From: Strigamia acuminata
Lineage: Eukaryota; Arthropoda; Chilopoda; Geophilomorpha; Linotaeniidae
NCBI GenBank assembly: GCA_949358305.1
Contig: OX442314.1
Location: 53,577,369-53,641,368, forward strand
DNA: 64,000 bases
Direction: 5' to 3'
The notes under the pieces are model-generated. The model ran no database searches. It was not told the DNA's origin and worked only from the letters and a program-made list of their open reading frames with translations. Each line of letters begins with the position of its first letter. The stretch's first letter is position 1. Below are positions 7,960-19,200 of the stretch, piece by piece. The position numbers and the translations under genes were made by a program.

Positions 7960-10785
7960 TCAATCCTTCTTGCTGGGACCCGACGCTGGATCCATCGCCT
8001 GGGCGAAACTCACTCCAGGGACGGGCGGCTCAGCGCCGGGCGGCACAACGCCGGGCGGCAAAACCAGATCTCCAACCAAGGCTGAAGACTGGTCGCGGGG
8101 GTCCTCGTGCTCGGAAATAAAGCACAATTCGTGGCCGCCGGCTGGCTCGTACGGGGCACGTCTCCTCTCATGCAGCCACACCCGCGGAATGAACGCCGAA
8201 AACCCGGAATTGGTGTGCCGGATTGCGTTCGCCTCCGCGGCCGTTCGAGGCGCACGGTGGGCCCTCAGCAAACGCTGATGGAGGATCAAATCGGTGGTCT
8301 GGCGCACCTGGTTGTGTAGCCAAACGAATACCGATTTCCCCTTGTCTCTCTGCGCGAGGATGAATTTGCGCGTCGCCGTCGTCATCGACAGCTGAGAGAA
8401 CTCGTCACATAGCTTCTCATAATAGTTCGTCTGAAGCTTCGCCGCTTTCGCTGGCTTGGCGCTCTTCGGAACTACCGCCTGCTGGACAGTCTCTTCCCGC
8501 GCTTGTTGGGCTGCGGGAGGCGTCAGGCTCTGGCGAGCGGCGGACATCGTTGGTGGCGTCCGACACAGCAGGCGTCTCGGCTTACCCGCCGCATTTGATA
8601 GGACGGGTGTCTGTGGTGTCGCCGCTGGTGGCATCGGTGGCGGCGGCGGAGGTGGAGTTGGGGCTCCACGTGAAGCAGTCGAAGAGGCGGCGTCGCTCTC
8701 CATCGGCTCTTCACTCGTGACCATCATTGCGTGTGACTGCGCTGACGGTGTTGGCTCCCACGTGGTAACGGCGTGGCGGAAGGCCATGCTCCGCAACTTA
8801 TACCCCTCCCATTCGGGGTTCACCACGTCCCGGGTCAGCTCGAAGCGAGTCATCGCCGGGTTGGGGAGAATGGCGCTCCATTCCCCAACGAGTGCGCGAG
8901 GTATCTGCACACCCTCTCTGTCTACTACGGACCAACAGGCCATCGCCTGTCGTCCGACCCCAAAGAGCGAGGGGGTCAATAACTGGACCATGATTTTCGT
9001 CAAAGCCAGCTGTAGACTGCGCCGATTTACAGGGTTGCTGCGATCAGGATCTGCAGCGAACGCACGCGAGTGGTGCCGCATCATCGAAATCCCCCACTCG
9101 ATGAAATGGCGCTGAGTGACGTCGGCGCCCTGCAGAGCAGCGGCGGCGGCCCTCGGGTCCTCCATCACAAATGCGAAGGCCAAGAGCTCTTCGATCGATG
9201 GATTGGCTGCTTCTCGAGCCAGCCGTGCGTTTTCGTCACGCTGTTCATACCACATCGCGGTGCGGTCGTGTCTTGCCTTGCTCGGGTAATATTCTCCGAA
9301 TCGGGCGTTATGGCATTCCCGCGCAATGCTCTGGTGCACGGGCAACATCACGAAGGCGTCGATGGTCGGGTTCGGCGTGACGCTCGAACCCGGCATCGGC
9401 GGCGGCGGCGGAGGCTGCGTCGGCGGCGGCAGCGTCAATGACTGCTGTGCCGGCAACGGTTGCGACGTTGATGACGGCGTCAGCAACAGCAACGTCAAAG
9501 ACTGTTGTGCTGGCGGTGGCAGCGTCGCTTGCGCCTCAGTCGTCGTGACTTGAGGCGCCGGGGCAGGCGTGACGGTGCTCGTCGGCGGAACGACGGCCGT
9601 GGGTCGCGAATTGACATATTCGCTTAACCACCGTGCCACTTCGTGTGGAATCACGGTACCATGTTCGACGACGCCCATCTTGCGGGCGAACTGCATCGCG
9701 GGGTCGAAACGCGACAATTTCTTGCGTTTCATCTGAGTGATGATCTCGCGAAGGTCCCGCGTGTCTGGCGCTAGGACGCGACGCTCCCCGGAAGATCGGC
9801 CACTCGACTTCGATCGTGCCTCTCTCGCTTCCTTCGCTTCGATTGCTTTGAGAGCGTGTTCGGGAAGGGGAATTCCCCGCGCCTCGCAGCGAGCGAAATA
9901 CCGCTCTTTGCGGTCTCGTTTCCGCTGCTCACGGTGAGTCAGCGGATGTCTGCCGACACGGGGACGAGAGACTCGCTCTTCGTCGCCCGAAATCCAGACT
10001 TCTCGAGTCTCTTTACCGTCCTTCATCTGACGGTTGACGAACACCCTTGGTCTGGTGTAATTCGCGGGGTCGCGCGGTGGCTGCGCTGACGTTCCCGCTC
10101 CATCGTTGACGGTCGAGTGCTGTTCGACGCACTGTTTCTTCGACCGTCCCGGGGAGCGCGATTCGCTGCCCCCGGTTCCCTTGGAGCGTTTGCGCTTCCT
10201 TGGGAAATTATATTTGGGGCCGAGAATTCCCAAATAGTGGAGTTGCCACATTTCAGCTTGTGACGTGAGAATCCCCATTCTCGGTCGCCACTGTGGCGTA
10301 ACCTCTCCCTGCCGAATCTGCTCGCACCACAGATGTATATCGGCGGTGCTCATTCCGTCGTCTTGCAAAATCCGCTCTGCAACCGCCGGCGCAGTGTCAA
10401 TTAGCTGCTGGCGGTAGTGTTGATACACTTCTTCGCGGGCCTCCTCGGTCTCGGCCGCTTGCCACGCGAACAACACATGCTCTTCCGCCGGCCTGCCGGA
10501 GTATTGGCTCGACAGGGCCGGGTGGAAGATTGGTGACTTCGGGTCATCGATGCGAGCGAGCTCTGCAGCGACGACGTTTCGCACCGACTCCGGGAACGCG
10601 TCCAGGAGTGTACAATCGTTAACCCAACGCTTGGCGAGGGCGCGCGAAAATAATACGCGCAGGCGGTATGGCTTTGCATCTTCGCCAAAGCAGCGGCGCA
10701 GAAAATCGGGCAGTACGCCTCGATAAATGCCCGCTCGCACTATGCATGCGGGGCTGAGCGCTCCCCACGTGTCTCGGAGCTCCAT
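7960..10785 (-). CDS. ORF3 of the gypsy element, unknown protein (main exon, 941 codons)
   Basis: A long frame after pol, in the place where errantiviruses carry env, but it does not look like an envelope. From the ATG at 10785 I see no signal peptide, no furin site and no C-terminal membrane anchor. It has a basic nuclear-localisation-like patch (PRKRKRSK, about residue 200), Arg/Lys- and Glu-rich charged stretches, and two Pro/Gln/Thr-rich linkers (about residues 405-470 and 705-780) that separate three globular-looking parts. The frame is open further up to about 10983, but the bases before 10786 form an excellent 3' splice site: a branch-like TACTAAT, a pyrimidine run and TTGCAG immediately before ATG. 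The hydrophobic segment encoded there (ISVLLAILLIILFPSL) is therefore probably translated intron. I recognise no family. It ends just before the polypurine tract. Confidence 0.75.
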   Translation of the reverse strand: MELRDTWGALSPACIVRAGIYRGVLPDFLRRCFGEDAKPYRLRVLFSRALAKRWVNDCTLLDAFPESVRNVVAAELARIDDPKSPIFHPALSSQYSGRPAEEHVLFAWQAAETEEAREEVYQHYRQQLIDTAPAVAERILQDDGMSTADIHLWCEQIRQGEVTPQWRPRMGILTSQAEMWQLHYLGILGPKYNFPRKRKRSKGTGGSESRSPGRSKKQCVEQHSTVNDGAGTSAQPPRDPANYTRPRVFVNRQMKDGKETREVWISGDEERVSRPRVGRHPLTHREQRKRDRKERYFARCEARGIPLPEHALKAIEAKEAREARSKSSGRSSGERRVLAPDTRDLREIITQMKRKKLSRFDPAMQFARKMGVVEHGTVIPHEVARWLSEYVNSRPTAVVPPTSTVTPAPAPQVTTTEAQATLPPPAQQSLTLLLLTPSSTSQPLPAQQSLTLPPPTQPPPPPPMPGSSVTPNPTIDAFVMLPVHQSIARECHNARFGEYYPSKARHDRTAMWYEQRDENARLAREAANPSIEELLAFAFVMEDPRAAAAALQGADVTQRHFIEWGISMMRHHSRAFAADPDRSNPVNRRSLQLALTKIMVQLLTPSLFGVGRQAMACWSVVDREGVQIPRALVGEWSAILPNPAMTRFELTRDVVNPEWEGYKLRSMAFRHAVTTWEPTPSAQSHAMMVTSEEPMESDAASSTASRGAPTPPPPPPPMPPAATPQTPVLSNAAGKPRRLLCRTPPTMSAARQSLTPPAAQQAREETVQQAVVPKSAKPAKAAKLQTNYYEKLCDEFSQLSMTTATRKFILAQRDKGKSVFVWLHNQVRQTTDLILHQRLLRAHRAPRTAAEANAIRHTNSGFSAFIPRVWLHERRRAPYEPAGGHELCFISEHEDPRDQSSALVGDLVLPPGVVPPGAEPPVPGVSFAQAMDPASGPSKKD

Positions 10786-11581
10786 CTGCAATGATGGAAA
10801 CAAAATAATTAGTAAAATCGCCAATAACACGGAGATAAATAGGGGGTGGGCTCGAGGAACGTCGCTGAAACGTGCGACCGTTCGTCGAGTCCTATTCCTG
10901 TTCATTGATTCGTCCTTGTCAGGAAGAAAGAGTCTTCTTGGCACATCTGGCTCACGTCCAACGATAACCACGTGACGGAATCGAGCGTATTAATCCGGAA
11001 ATTTTTTCTTCGGATTATTTAATTTAAAATTAAACTGTAAATTCGTATTAAACCAATAAATTCGCGAAATCGTTCGTGAAAATCTCCAATGACAATTTTA
11101 GAACATGTAAACAAATGTTCTTGTCGTGAATTAACTTGTAAAGAAATAAATTTATCTAAAACTATTCCCAAAATTCGGGAACAACTCGAATTTAAAACGA
11201 ATCTAAAATAAATCAGTGTCATCGGAAAATTCGCGAATAAAATAACGAATAAAAATAGAAAACAACGTTCTATAAATTATTCCAAAATCTATCCAATAAA
11301 TTATTCTCATTTCTGGAATATAAAAAGAAAGCTCGTTTCCTTTGTCTCGTTTGTGTCGATTGTCGTGAGTCATTTTCAAGGAGCGAGGCGACATTAAGTC
11401 TGCCATCGCGTCCTTGAAAACAAACAATAAGGAGAAAATACAATCGCTTGCGCGATCGTGTGTATTAGTATAATAATTATACATTATTTCGAACGCAGAG
11501 CGTTCATGTCAAGTGTTAGTCAAATGTATCTTTAATTCAACCGCACGGAGCTAAATCTCGTGCGGCGATGCCGACTACTAC
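10786..11581 (-). other. Probable intron inside ORF3 transcript
   Basis: The minus strand reads GATCAG then GTAGTA at 11582/11581 (a near-perfect donor), and TTGCAG then ATG at 10786/10785. The segment is much more AT-rich than the coding parts around it and is broken by stops in most frames. It is 796 bp long. The reading phase is 0 on both sides. Confidence 0.55.
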
Positions 11582-11674
11582 CTGATCGGGTGGAACTACG
11601 TTAATGTCCTGGTCCCAATTCTCGTCATGATGCTCGATTTCAAGCATTTCCTCATCCCCTCCTTCCTCAGCCAT
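11582..11674 (-). CDS. Probable first coding exon of ORF3 (31 acidic residues)
   Basis: An ATG at 11674 opens a short, strongly acidic frame beginning MAEEGGDEEMLEIEHHDENW. The donor described above cuts it after 31 codons in phase 0, which joins in frame to the ATG of the main exon at 10785. Unspliced, it would end as a 45-residue peptide at 11537. It is too short to be certain; the support is the matching phase, the clean splice sites and the base-composition change. Confidence 0.45.
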
Positions 11675-12153
11675 CGTGAGGATTGCGCGTTCAGTCAGAC
11701 CACGATGAAAAAAACTTAAAACTCCTCGTAAAATGGATCAAAAACTCGGTTAAAAATAACTCGATGCGTATCACGTGCGGACGACGATCAGCTGATTTAG
11801 CGGAAGTCCGGGTGAAAACGAGGCAATCGTGGTGGGTTCTGGGTAATTTTACTCCAGAACCAGGTGTTTATGACTTGTGCGCAACAGCCCGTGCGCAGGT
11901 TACGCTACGGGGCTCCTTTGTTTCTACGCCCGTGCGCGATCGCTGCTACGGGGTCTTTTGCACGCGGTATCCGACCCGTGCCGATAATTTTGCTACGGGT
12001 CCCGCGCTTCCACGCCATCTCGTGACGCGAATTCGACCGATATCCGCTTTGTTGGACTTAGCGAAATTTTTCGAGTCTCGGATTTTGATGGCTAGCGCTG
12101 TCGATCGATCAAATTTTTTGTTTTTCAGCGTCGCCATCGACTCGTAACGTTTT
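11675..12153 (-). other. Pol-ORF3 spacer of the gypsy element
   Basis: No supported gene. It is GC-rich between about 11760 and 12060. It could hold a splice acceptor or an internal promoter for the ORF3 message. A 154-codon frame on the plus strand here is not supported. Confidence 0.4.
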
Positions 12154-15100
12154 CTACTCCTTTCCTACGACCTTTCCGTCTTTTATGAACGGATTACTTC
12201 TACGAGGCCGCAGGTGATGAGTTGAGACAGGTACGATATTTTTTGTTGTTTTTTGTGTCTGTACCTCCTCATGTGTATTTCTTTTTTTATCCGTGTTTTT
12301 TGTGTTTGTTTCAGGAGTTTCTCCTGTTTCCCCCCCGACCAAAATTGGATCCGGAACGGATTCAACTATCTCGTTTACCGGAGGTGAAGGGGCGTCGACA
12401 TGCTCCTCGTTGTCACTTGGCGGTGCTTTTTCCGACTCGCCAGCGAACATATCGACGATTTGGCCGTCAGTTTTTGACTTGACTTGGCCCTTGGCCCACA
12501 TTTCTTGCGGGAATTCCGGAATGTACGGAGTTAACTCTCGTACCTGGATCGACTTTTGCTCGGTGTTGTCCTCGAGCTTGCGTAATTTATACGCGTTACC
12601 GCCATGCTTGCCGATGATCACATACGGACCATCTCTCTTGTCGGCCAAGCTGGCGGTGATTCCTCTCGCTGCATTTGAGAGGGTGTGTGCATCTTTCCAC
12701 ACCAAATCATTGATCTCAAAATTCACAAATTTTCTACCGCTTTTATCTTGTAAAATGCGGTCGCGCATGTTAAAAATGTGCGCCATCATATGCTTGTATG
12801 TGTTCGAAATTGTTTGCTCCAATTTATACACATACTCATGTGGTTTCTCTGGGTCCACCACATTTACCGACTCTGCCACTCGTGGGTCCCAAGGCACTCG
12901 TAGCTCTCGGGCGAAGTTGAGGTAGGCCGGAGAAAAATCTCTCGTCCTCGAGACTGTTGTTCGGATGCTGAACGCGATCTCCCTCAAGTATTCATCCCAC
13001 CTATTGTGGATGTCAGTGAATATACTCAACGCATATTTTATATCCCTGTTGAGTCGCTCAACGGGATTCGTTCTGGGATTGTAGGTCGAAGTATGTGACG
13101 CCACAATTCCGAACTTCTCACAAAATTTACCCCAAATTTTCGAGATAAATTGGGGTCCGTTATCGGATATTATTTTACGTGGAAATCCGTAACGTAACGC
13201 TACGTCGTAGATACATTCAACGATTTTTTCTGCTGAAGGTCTAGCGACGGCGTACAACTCGGGCCATCGAGTCGCCACGTCCATTATAACGATAATGTAC
13301 GCATTTTTATTTCCCGTAACGGGTTTTGGGCCCATCACATCGACACTTAAACAATCAAAAGGCGCGTAAGGCCCTAAGAAAATAGTTTCGAATGGTGATT
13401 TACTCCTCGGCTTGCACGCTTGACATCGCTGACATTGGTGGACAAAAAGAGCAATATCTTTTTTCATCCCTGTCCAGTGAAAAAGCTGTGTAGCACGATA
13501 GAGTGTTCTGCTTACTCCCGCATGGCTTGCAAGCGGGTGCCCGTGTAACAACCACAGCACGCGACCGATTAAGGAAGCAGGTATTACTACCTTTACTGCG
13601 GTGTCCGATTCACTCAAGTCATCTTGGTGATTTGGGTGATGTTTCACCAAAAGGCCGTCATCCAATAGGTAATCTATGGATTCGTGTGCATAACGACGCT
13701 TCTGCCTTCTGGTTAAGTTGGGCGGATATTTTCCTGTCAGTACGAATCTAGCTCTGTCCTGACATTTTTTGTCTAATTTTTGTTGCACAATTATTTCCTC
13801 CCTTGTTGGGGGATTGCTTTGCATTCGCTTGCCGACATGAGCGTGGAAGGCGCTTAGAAGCGGGTCATTTATTCTCCGCTCTAGCTTAAATTCCTTCTTT
13901 GCATTTGGGTAATTGTCAGCAGCTGGTTGGTATAACCGCGTCCAGAATCCACAGAATTTTACGTCTGCCGGAGACGCGGTGGGAATTTCATTCATTTTCC
14001 TTAAATCCCAACGGTGACAACTCGTAGGGCAATAAATGATGCGGGAGTCATCCTCGCCATCATCGTCAGCGTCGATAGGATCTGACACTGGTGCCCGTGA
14101 CAGAGCATCAGCCACGACGTTATATTTGCCGGGCTTGTATTGGATGGTCAAGTCGCATGCCATCAGTTCTAACTGCCATCTGGCTAGTCGACCAGCTGGC
14201 TCCTTTAATTTCATCAGCCATTGCAACGCTTGATGATCTGTGTGGACTACAAATTTGGTATATTCGAGATAATCTCTGAATTTCCTTATGGCCCACACAA
14301 CGGCCAAACACTCCAACTCTGTGGCGTTGTAATTCTTTTCAGCGCCTTGGAGTTTGCGACTTATAAACATGCACGGCAGGTCTTGTTCGACTCCGTCGCG
14401 CACGTGTGTTTGGAGCAACGCCGCTCCTAACCCAACTCTGCTGGCGTCCGTATGTAGTATGAACGGCCGGTTTAAGTCGGGTAGAGGCATTACGCCGACT
14501 TCCGTCAGCATCCTCTTTATCGCCTTAAATGCGATGTTGCACTCATTTGACCATACAAATTCGTTTTCATTCTTCAGGAGGTCGGTAACTGGGGCTGCCA
14601 CTTCAGCTAGACCCGGTAGCAACCTGCCGAAGAAGTTTATCATTCCCATAAACCGTTGGACACCTTTAACGTCCTCGGGTGGTGGGAAACGATTAATCGC
14701 ATCGATTTTTTCGGGGCCAATAGCTAAACCATTGACTCCAATGCGATAACCCAGGAAGGCAAGCTCCTTTCGACAGAACTTGCTCTTGCCCGGGTGCACG
14801 TGTAACCCAGCTTTTGCCAGCCGGGTGAGCACTTGGTCGATGTGCTCAATGTGCTCTTCGAATGTTTTAGAGGCAATAACTATGTCATCTAGGTATGCCC
14901 ACACAAACTGATGCAGGATATCACCCAATACGCTTTCGATTAGTCTCTGAAAGGTACTGGGAGCATTCACTAAACCAAACGGCATGACGTTGAACATCAA
15001 CCGTCCAATTGGCGAGTAAAATGCTGTTTTTAGCTTATCCTCTGGCCTCATTTCTACTTGCCAGTATCCCTTCGACAGATCCATCGTCGTAACCCAAGAA

Positions 15101-16227
15101 AAGGGGCTAAGCTCTCTCAAAATGGATTCGATAGACGGCATCTGTATGGGATCTATCTCTGTCACCGCGTTTAATGGGCGGTAATCAATGCATAGACGCG
15201 GGTCCGAGCCCGGGCGCATCACGAGCACAACTCGCGTCGCGTATTCTCCCTGGGCCTCGGAGACAATGCCACTGTCTAGCATTTCTTGGCACATTTTTTG
15301 CACTATTTCACGTTTTTGCGGGTTCATTCCCTTATACGCAACTCGTATAGGTTTATTATCCGTCAATTTAATTTCGTGAATAGCCCTATTCGTTCGGCCC
15401 GGTTTTTTCGACAGGATCCCCTCATATTTAAGTAGGACCCTTCGTAGGGCTGCCGCTTCGTTTAATTCTAAAGCGGCGTCGGCGACAAGCGTTTCCACTA
15501 CATTGTCCCGTTGCAATTCTGTTACGAATGCTTTAAAATCGTAATCTTGAACGAATTTCTTTAGGCCTTTCTCCCACTGTGTCTTGTCGGCCGCTTCTTT
15601 GATAAGAGCTGGTGGCACGACAATTGCGGGTCTTTCTCTATCATTTCTGATATAATTCCAAGATTTCGTTATTGGATTTGGTTGTATTTCCATTGACGCC
15701 ATGAGGTCTAAGCCTAACAGAAAAATTCTGTCGCACGTGGGCAGGACCAGGAAAGGGTGTTGTTCTACCCCTCCGAGCCACTCCATGGTCAATAATATAA
15801 CTCCTTTTGGACGCGCCATTCCGTTGGCGGTTTTTAGACGTACATTTTTATTAACGCCTTTTATCTTATCGGTGAGACCCAATGATGCTACTATGTCTTC
15901 GGAAACGAACGAGCGATCTGCTCCCGAGTCTAGCAGTCCCATAATCTTTTCGCGTTCTATTGTCATGGGCAGCATACATAGGCGGTTGGTGTATTCGACC
16001 GCTACGTTGCACATGAAAACACGAAATTCTTCTGTGTCTTCGTTGACTACTTGAGGTAATTCTTCAAGCAGTAGGTTCGGTCCTTCCACCTCAGCCTCAG
16101 CGTTTGCGGTAATTACCTGCAAGGCGTTGTTGGCCCTGTCTTGGATCTGGGCGTTAGCTATGTCACTACCCATTTCTTTGACTGGTGGCGGTTTATCGAA
16201 CCCTTTGTTAAACCCCTTCTTCTTCAT
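12154..16227 (-). CDS. Pol polyprotein of the 13.5 kb gypsy element (protease, RT, RNase H, integrase)
   Basis: Intact pol of 1357 codons counted from its first ATG. The frame is open upstream through the gag end to the slippery site at 16278-16296, so the protein is probably made as a gag-pol fusion by -1 frameshifting. Domains: aspartic protease with LLDSGADRSFV (about residue 97), RT with YLDDIVIAS (about 445), Ty3-type RNase H (HTDASRVGLGAAL, about 593), integrase zinc finger HHCC (HAGVSRTLY...CQRCQAC, about 900-935), catalytic core with VDVMGP, SDNGPQF and a glutamate in NPVERLNRD (about 960-1060). The C-terminal tail ends LRPRRSNPFIKDG. All key catalytic residues appear present, so the element may be competent. 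Confidence 0.95.
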   Translation of the reverse strand: MKKKGFNKGFDKPPPVKEMGSDIANAQIQDRANNALQVITANAEAEVEGPNLLLEELPQVVNEDTEEFRVFMCNVAVEYTNRLCMLPMTIEREKIMGLLDSGADRSFVSEDIVASLGLTDKIKGVNKNVRLKTANGMARPKGVILLTMEWLGGVEQHPFLVLPTCDRIFLLGLDLMASMEIQPNPITKSWNYIRNDRERPAIVVPPALIKEAADKTQWEKGLKKFVQDYDFKAFVTELQRDNVVETLVADAALELNEAAALRRVLLKYEGILSKKPGRTNRAIHEIKLTDNKPIRVAYKGMNPQKREIVQKMCQEMLDSGIVSEAQGEYATRVVLVMRPGSDPRLCIDYRPLNAVTEIDPIQMPSIESILRELSPFSWVTTMDLSKGYWQVEMRPEDKLKTAFYSPIGRLMFNVMPFGLVNAPSTFQRLIESVLGDILHQFVWAYLDDIVIASKTFEEHIEHIDQVLTRLAKAGLHVHPGKSKFCRKELAFLGYRIGVNGLAIGPEKIDAINRFPPPEDVKGVQRFMGMINFFGRLLPGLAEVAAPVTDLLKNENEFVWSNECNIAFKAIKRMLTEVGVMPLPDLNRPFILHTDASRVGLGAALLQTHVRDGVEQDLPCMFISRKLQGAEKNYNATELECLAVVWAIRKFRDYLEYTKFVVHTDHQALQWLMKLKEPAGRLARWQLELMACDLTIQYKPGKYNVVADALSRAPVSDPIDADDDGEDDSRIIYCPTSCHRWDLRKMNEIPTASPADVKFCGFWTRLYQPAADNYPNAKKEFKLERRINDPLLSAFHAHVGKRMQSNPPTREEIIVQQKLDKKCQDRARFVLTGKYPPNLTRRQKRRYAHESIDYLLDDGLLVKHHPNHQDDLSESDTAVKVVIPASLIGRVLWLLHGHPLASHAGVSRTLYRATQLFHWTGMKKDIALFVHQCQRCQACKPRSKSPFETIFLGPYAPFDCLSVDVMGPKPVTGNKNAYIIVIMDVATRWPELYAVARPSAEKIVECIYDVALRYGFPRKIISDNGPQFISKIWGKFCEKFGIVASHTSTYNPRTNPVERLNRDIKYALSIFTDIHNRWDEYLREIAFSIRTTVSRTRDFSPAYLNFARELRVPWDPRVAESVNVVDPEKPHEYVYKLEQTISNTYKHMMAHIFNMRDRILQDKSGRKFVNFEINDLVWKDAHTLSNAARGITASLADKRDGPYVIIGKHGGNAYKLRKLEDNTEQKSIQVRELTPYIPEFPQEMWAKGQVKSKTDGQIVDMFAGESEKAPPSDNEEHVDAPSPPVNEIVESVPDPILVGGETGETPETNTKNTDKKRNTHEEVQTQKTTKNIVPVSTHHLRPRRSNPFIKDGKVVGKE

Positions 16228-16250
16228 GAATGGCGCAGACGGTCGAGAAG

Positions 16251-19200
16251 TTATTTCTTCGCCGCCTGCGCTGACTCGTTTTTTGACTCGTTTTTTGCCA
16301 TGGCGAGTTTAATCTCTGCCATCTGCTTCATTATCGCGTCAAACTTAGCGTCTTCTTTCGCTGTTCTTGGGCACTCATTGGAATAGTGGCCCGGTTGGTT
16401 ACACTTGAAACAGCGAATATTTGATTTGTCTCTTGGGGCTTCAATCGATTTTTTCTTTTCAGGGTCTACTTTCGATGGTGGCGTGTAATTTTTTCGAAAA
16501 TACTTCGGAATTCGGCCGGCATTTGGTTTTAACCTGGCGCGAAATTCTTCTACCGCTCTATCTCGATGGATGAGATGTACTAGCGGTCCTTCCTCATCGC
16601 AACCCGTTGATAAGGTATCGCGATAGCTTCGTATTTCTTCGTCCGTCGAATAATCGTCTTTTTCTTCTTTTTCGTCTGATTTTCCGACATTTTGTTCGGC
16701 TTCCTCCCCCTCCTTGACCTCCTCCAGTGTCGCTTGCATGGCTGACGCTGTCGGTGCCTTTTTAGGGGCGGCCAAAGGGTTGGAAGGCAGCGTGGATGTC
16801 AGTTTATTTTTTATTTGTAAACCAACGCTAGCTTCCGCCAATTCCATTATACCGCTAAGATATTCAGTAGGGCGCATGATTTTGTCTGTCGCCCCATATC
16901 TTTCCGCACTCAACTTGAGACGTTTAGCGGTTGCTGCTTTCTCCGCTTCTGGTAAAGCGGAATAATATCTCTTCTCGATATCTATCGTGTTCTCGAACAG
17001 GAAGGCGCTCATCTCCTCGTAGCTACCTCCTGTCGGTGCCCTTTCTTCAAGTAGCACCCTTTGCGAGTATTCCGACAAACCGCCGAGAAAGAAAAGGTTG
17101 AATCCCGTGGCATGAAATTCCATCGGGGCCTTTTCGAACAACAATCTGGCGCGAATGTCGTAATCCATTATGGTTTCACCAGGCATCTGGCGAAGACCTC
17201 GCATCTTTCGGCTCACCTCTTCGGGTGTCTCGCCGTAGCGCAGGTCGAATCTCATTAAAAAGTCGTCCCAATTGACGCCTTTCAATCCTTGGTACCACTC
17301 ACGTGCCGAGCCTGTCATTAGCTCGACAATACCGTGGGTGAGCATGTCTCCTACGGTGGCTTTAGTGGCAGTCTTAATTCGAATTACTTCGTCAAGGAAG
17401 CGATCTCCCGCTTTCCATGACCCGTCGAAACGGTTCTGAATATAAAATTGCCACCTAATATTCCCGGTGACACTCATGGTGTCACGTCGGGAGACAGCGT
17501 ATTTTTTCTTTACGCGGTCACCAGTGTTACGATTACGATCATTTCGTTTGCTCGGATCGATTCCCTCGGCTTTTAACGAGCCAAGCAGGGCTCTTCCAAG
17601 CTCTCCCATCGTATACTGCCGACCCGTCGAATCGGTAAACGCGCTTTGTCGGGGAAGGTCCTGAAACTCCTCCCGTTGGTGACCGCTATTTTCCGATCGA
17701 CGTCGTTTCTCTCTATCGCGCGGAGAGTTGGATCTCTTCCGGCGATTACTGGATTTATCATTTCGTCTGTCGTCGTTGGACGAGGGGTCGGAGCTGGGGT
17801 CGGGAGACGGTGAGCGGCGTGGCGGGTTGCGCCGTGAAGAGTTTGACTCTTTCCGGCCCCTACGACGGTCGTCACGTTCCCTTTCCCTGCGTTCATCGCG
17901 TTCTCTTTCCCTTCGTCTCTCTCCGGAACCTCTCTCCGAATCGTGATGACTGGGTGCATTCGACTCCAGTTCATCCGACGACGAATCACTGTTTCCGTAG
18001 TGATACTGTTGCTGTCCTCTCTCGCGTTGACGTTCCTCTCGTGACGAGGAGCGGTCTTCGGAATGTTTTCTCGAAGGTCCGTCGTCCTTGAGGATGGGCA
18101 CTGACTGTGGCCAGTCGCTACCCCGCGGGTCGTCGCGTTGTCGGCTCGTGTGAGTCTGTTCTTCGTTACGACGCGCGTTGTTCGCATTTATTAATCGGTT
18201 GATAGCGTTGTTAGTATTATCGTCTAACGCCATCATGCGAGGTCGAACGCGTTGTCCGGTCGAAACTTCCCGTTTGCGTGGAGTGACTGGCACTTCCTTT
18301 TTTCGCTCGGGTTTGGGGCTGACCTTCGGCGTGCGCTTCGGGTCGCCTTCGACGCTCTCGTCGGACAATTCGGACGAGCTAACTTCTGGCTTGCGAACGG
18401 ATTTTGGTTTGTCTCGTTGCAACCTAGTCATGAAAGCTTGTTCAGCTTCTTGTTGAGAACGGAATGCATAACGATGTGCATGTAAGGCTCGATCAACTAT
18501 TTCGACTTCTTCTGGAGTAGTCGGAACGCGCTGGGATTTGCCGTACTCGAGAGCTCGCGCTTCTCTTTCCGCCAGCTTCCGCTTTCTCTCGCGGATGGCT
18601 TGTCGGGCCTCATTCTCGGCATCCGCTTCGAATTGAGCGGAGTCTACCATTTGTTGAGCGTATGCGTCTTCAACAACGGTGATTTCTGGGGATAACCTGT
18701 GCGCTCTTAAAGCTGCACGTACGATTTGTAATGTTTCGTACACAGTTATCTTTCCCGTTGGCAGAGTGTATCGTACACCTTCTGCCTGTGCCAACTGCAT
18801 CGTGTCAACCAATGTGGCCGAGACGCTGTAAGGCTGGCTCGGAACACGCTCAGTTTTTGACGCATTGGACTTGTGTCCTTCAGACCTGACCGAAGCTGGG
18901 CGGCTTTGCGTAATTGGCGTGTTTAGTGCCGAATTAGCTGTCGTATTTGAGGCTGTCTTTTGTATTGGAGACGCCGCGTTCGGACTGCCCACCTCGGTGT
19001 CGTGCGTTAGACGAGGCGATTGGTTACGGGATAAAACCTCGTTTCCGCTCGTCTCGCCGTCACGGTTAGAACGCGGCAGTTTGGAGTGAGATTGCTCTTC
19101 ACCCCGCTCTGTCTCGTCCAATCGCGGCCTCGTCTCGGAACGAGACGGGTGCGATGCCTCTGATGCGCTTCTGCGATCGGGTTTAGGCTTGCGCCTCTTT

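Noticed and set aside
8456-9115. 219-codon plus-strand Gly/Ala-rich frame
   Set aside because: Antisense to the Pro-rich part of ORF3, which creates GC-biased open frames on the other strand.
10786-10971. N-terminal extension of ORF3 with a membrane-like segment
   Set aside because: Starts at GTG, not ATG, and the hydrophobic part coincides with the branch site and pyrimidine tract of a strong splice acceptor, so it is probably intron.
11683-12147. 154-codon plus-strand frame in the gypsy spacer
   Set aside because: Antisense to the element, no recognisable features, GC-rich sequence makes long frames by chance.
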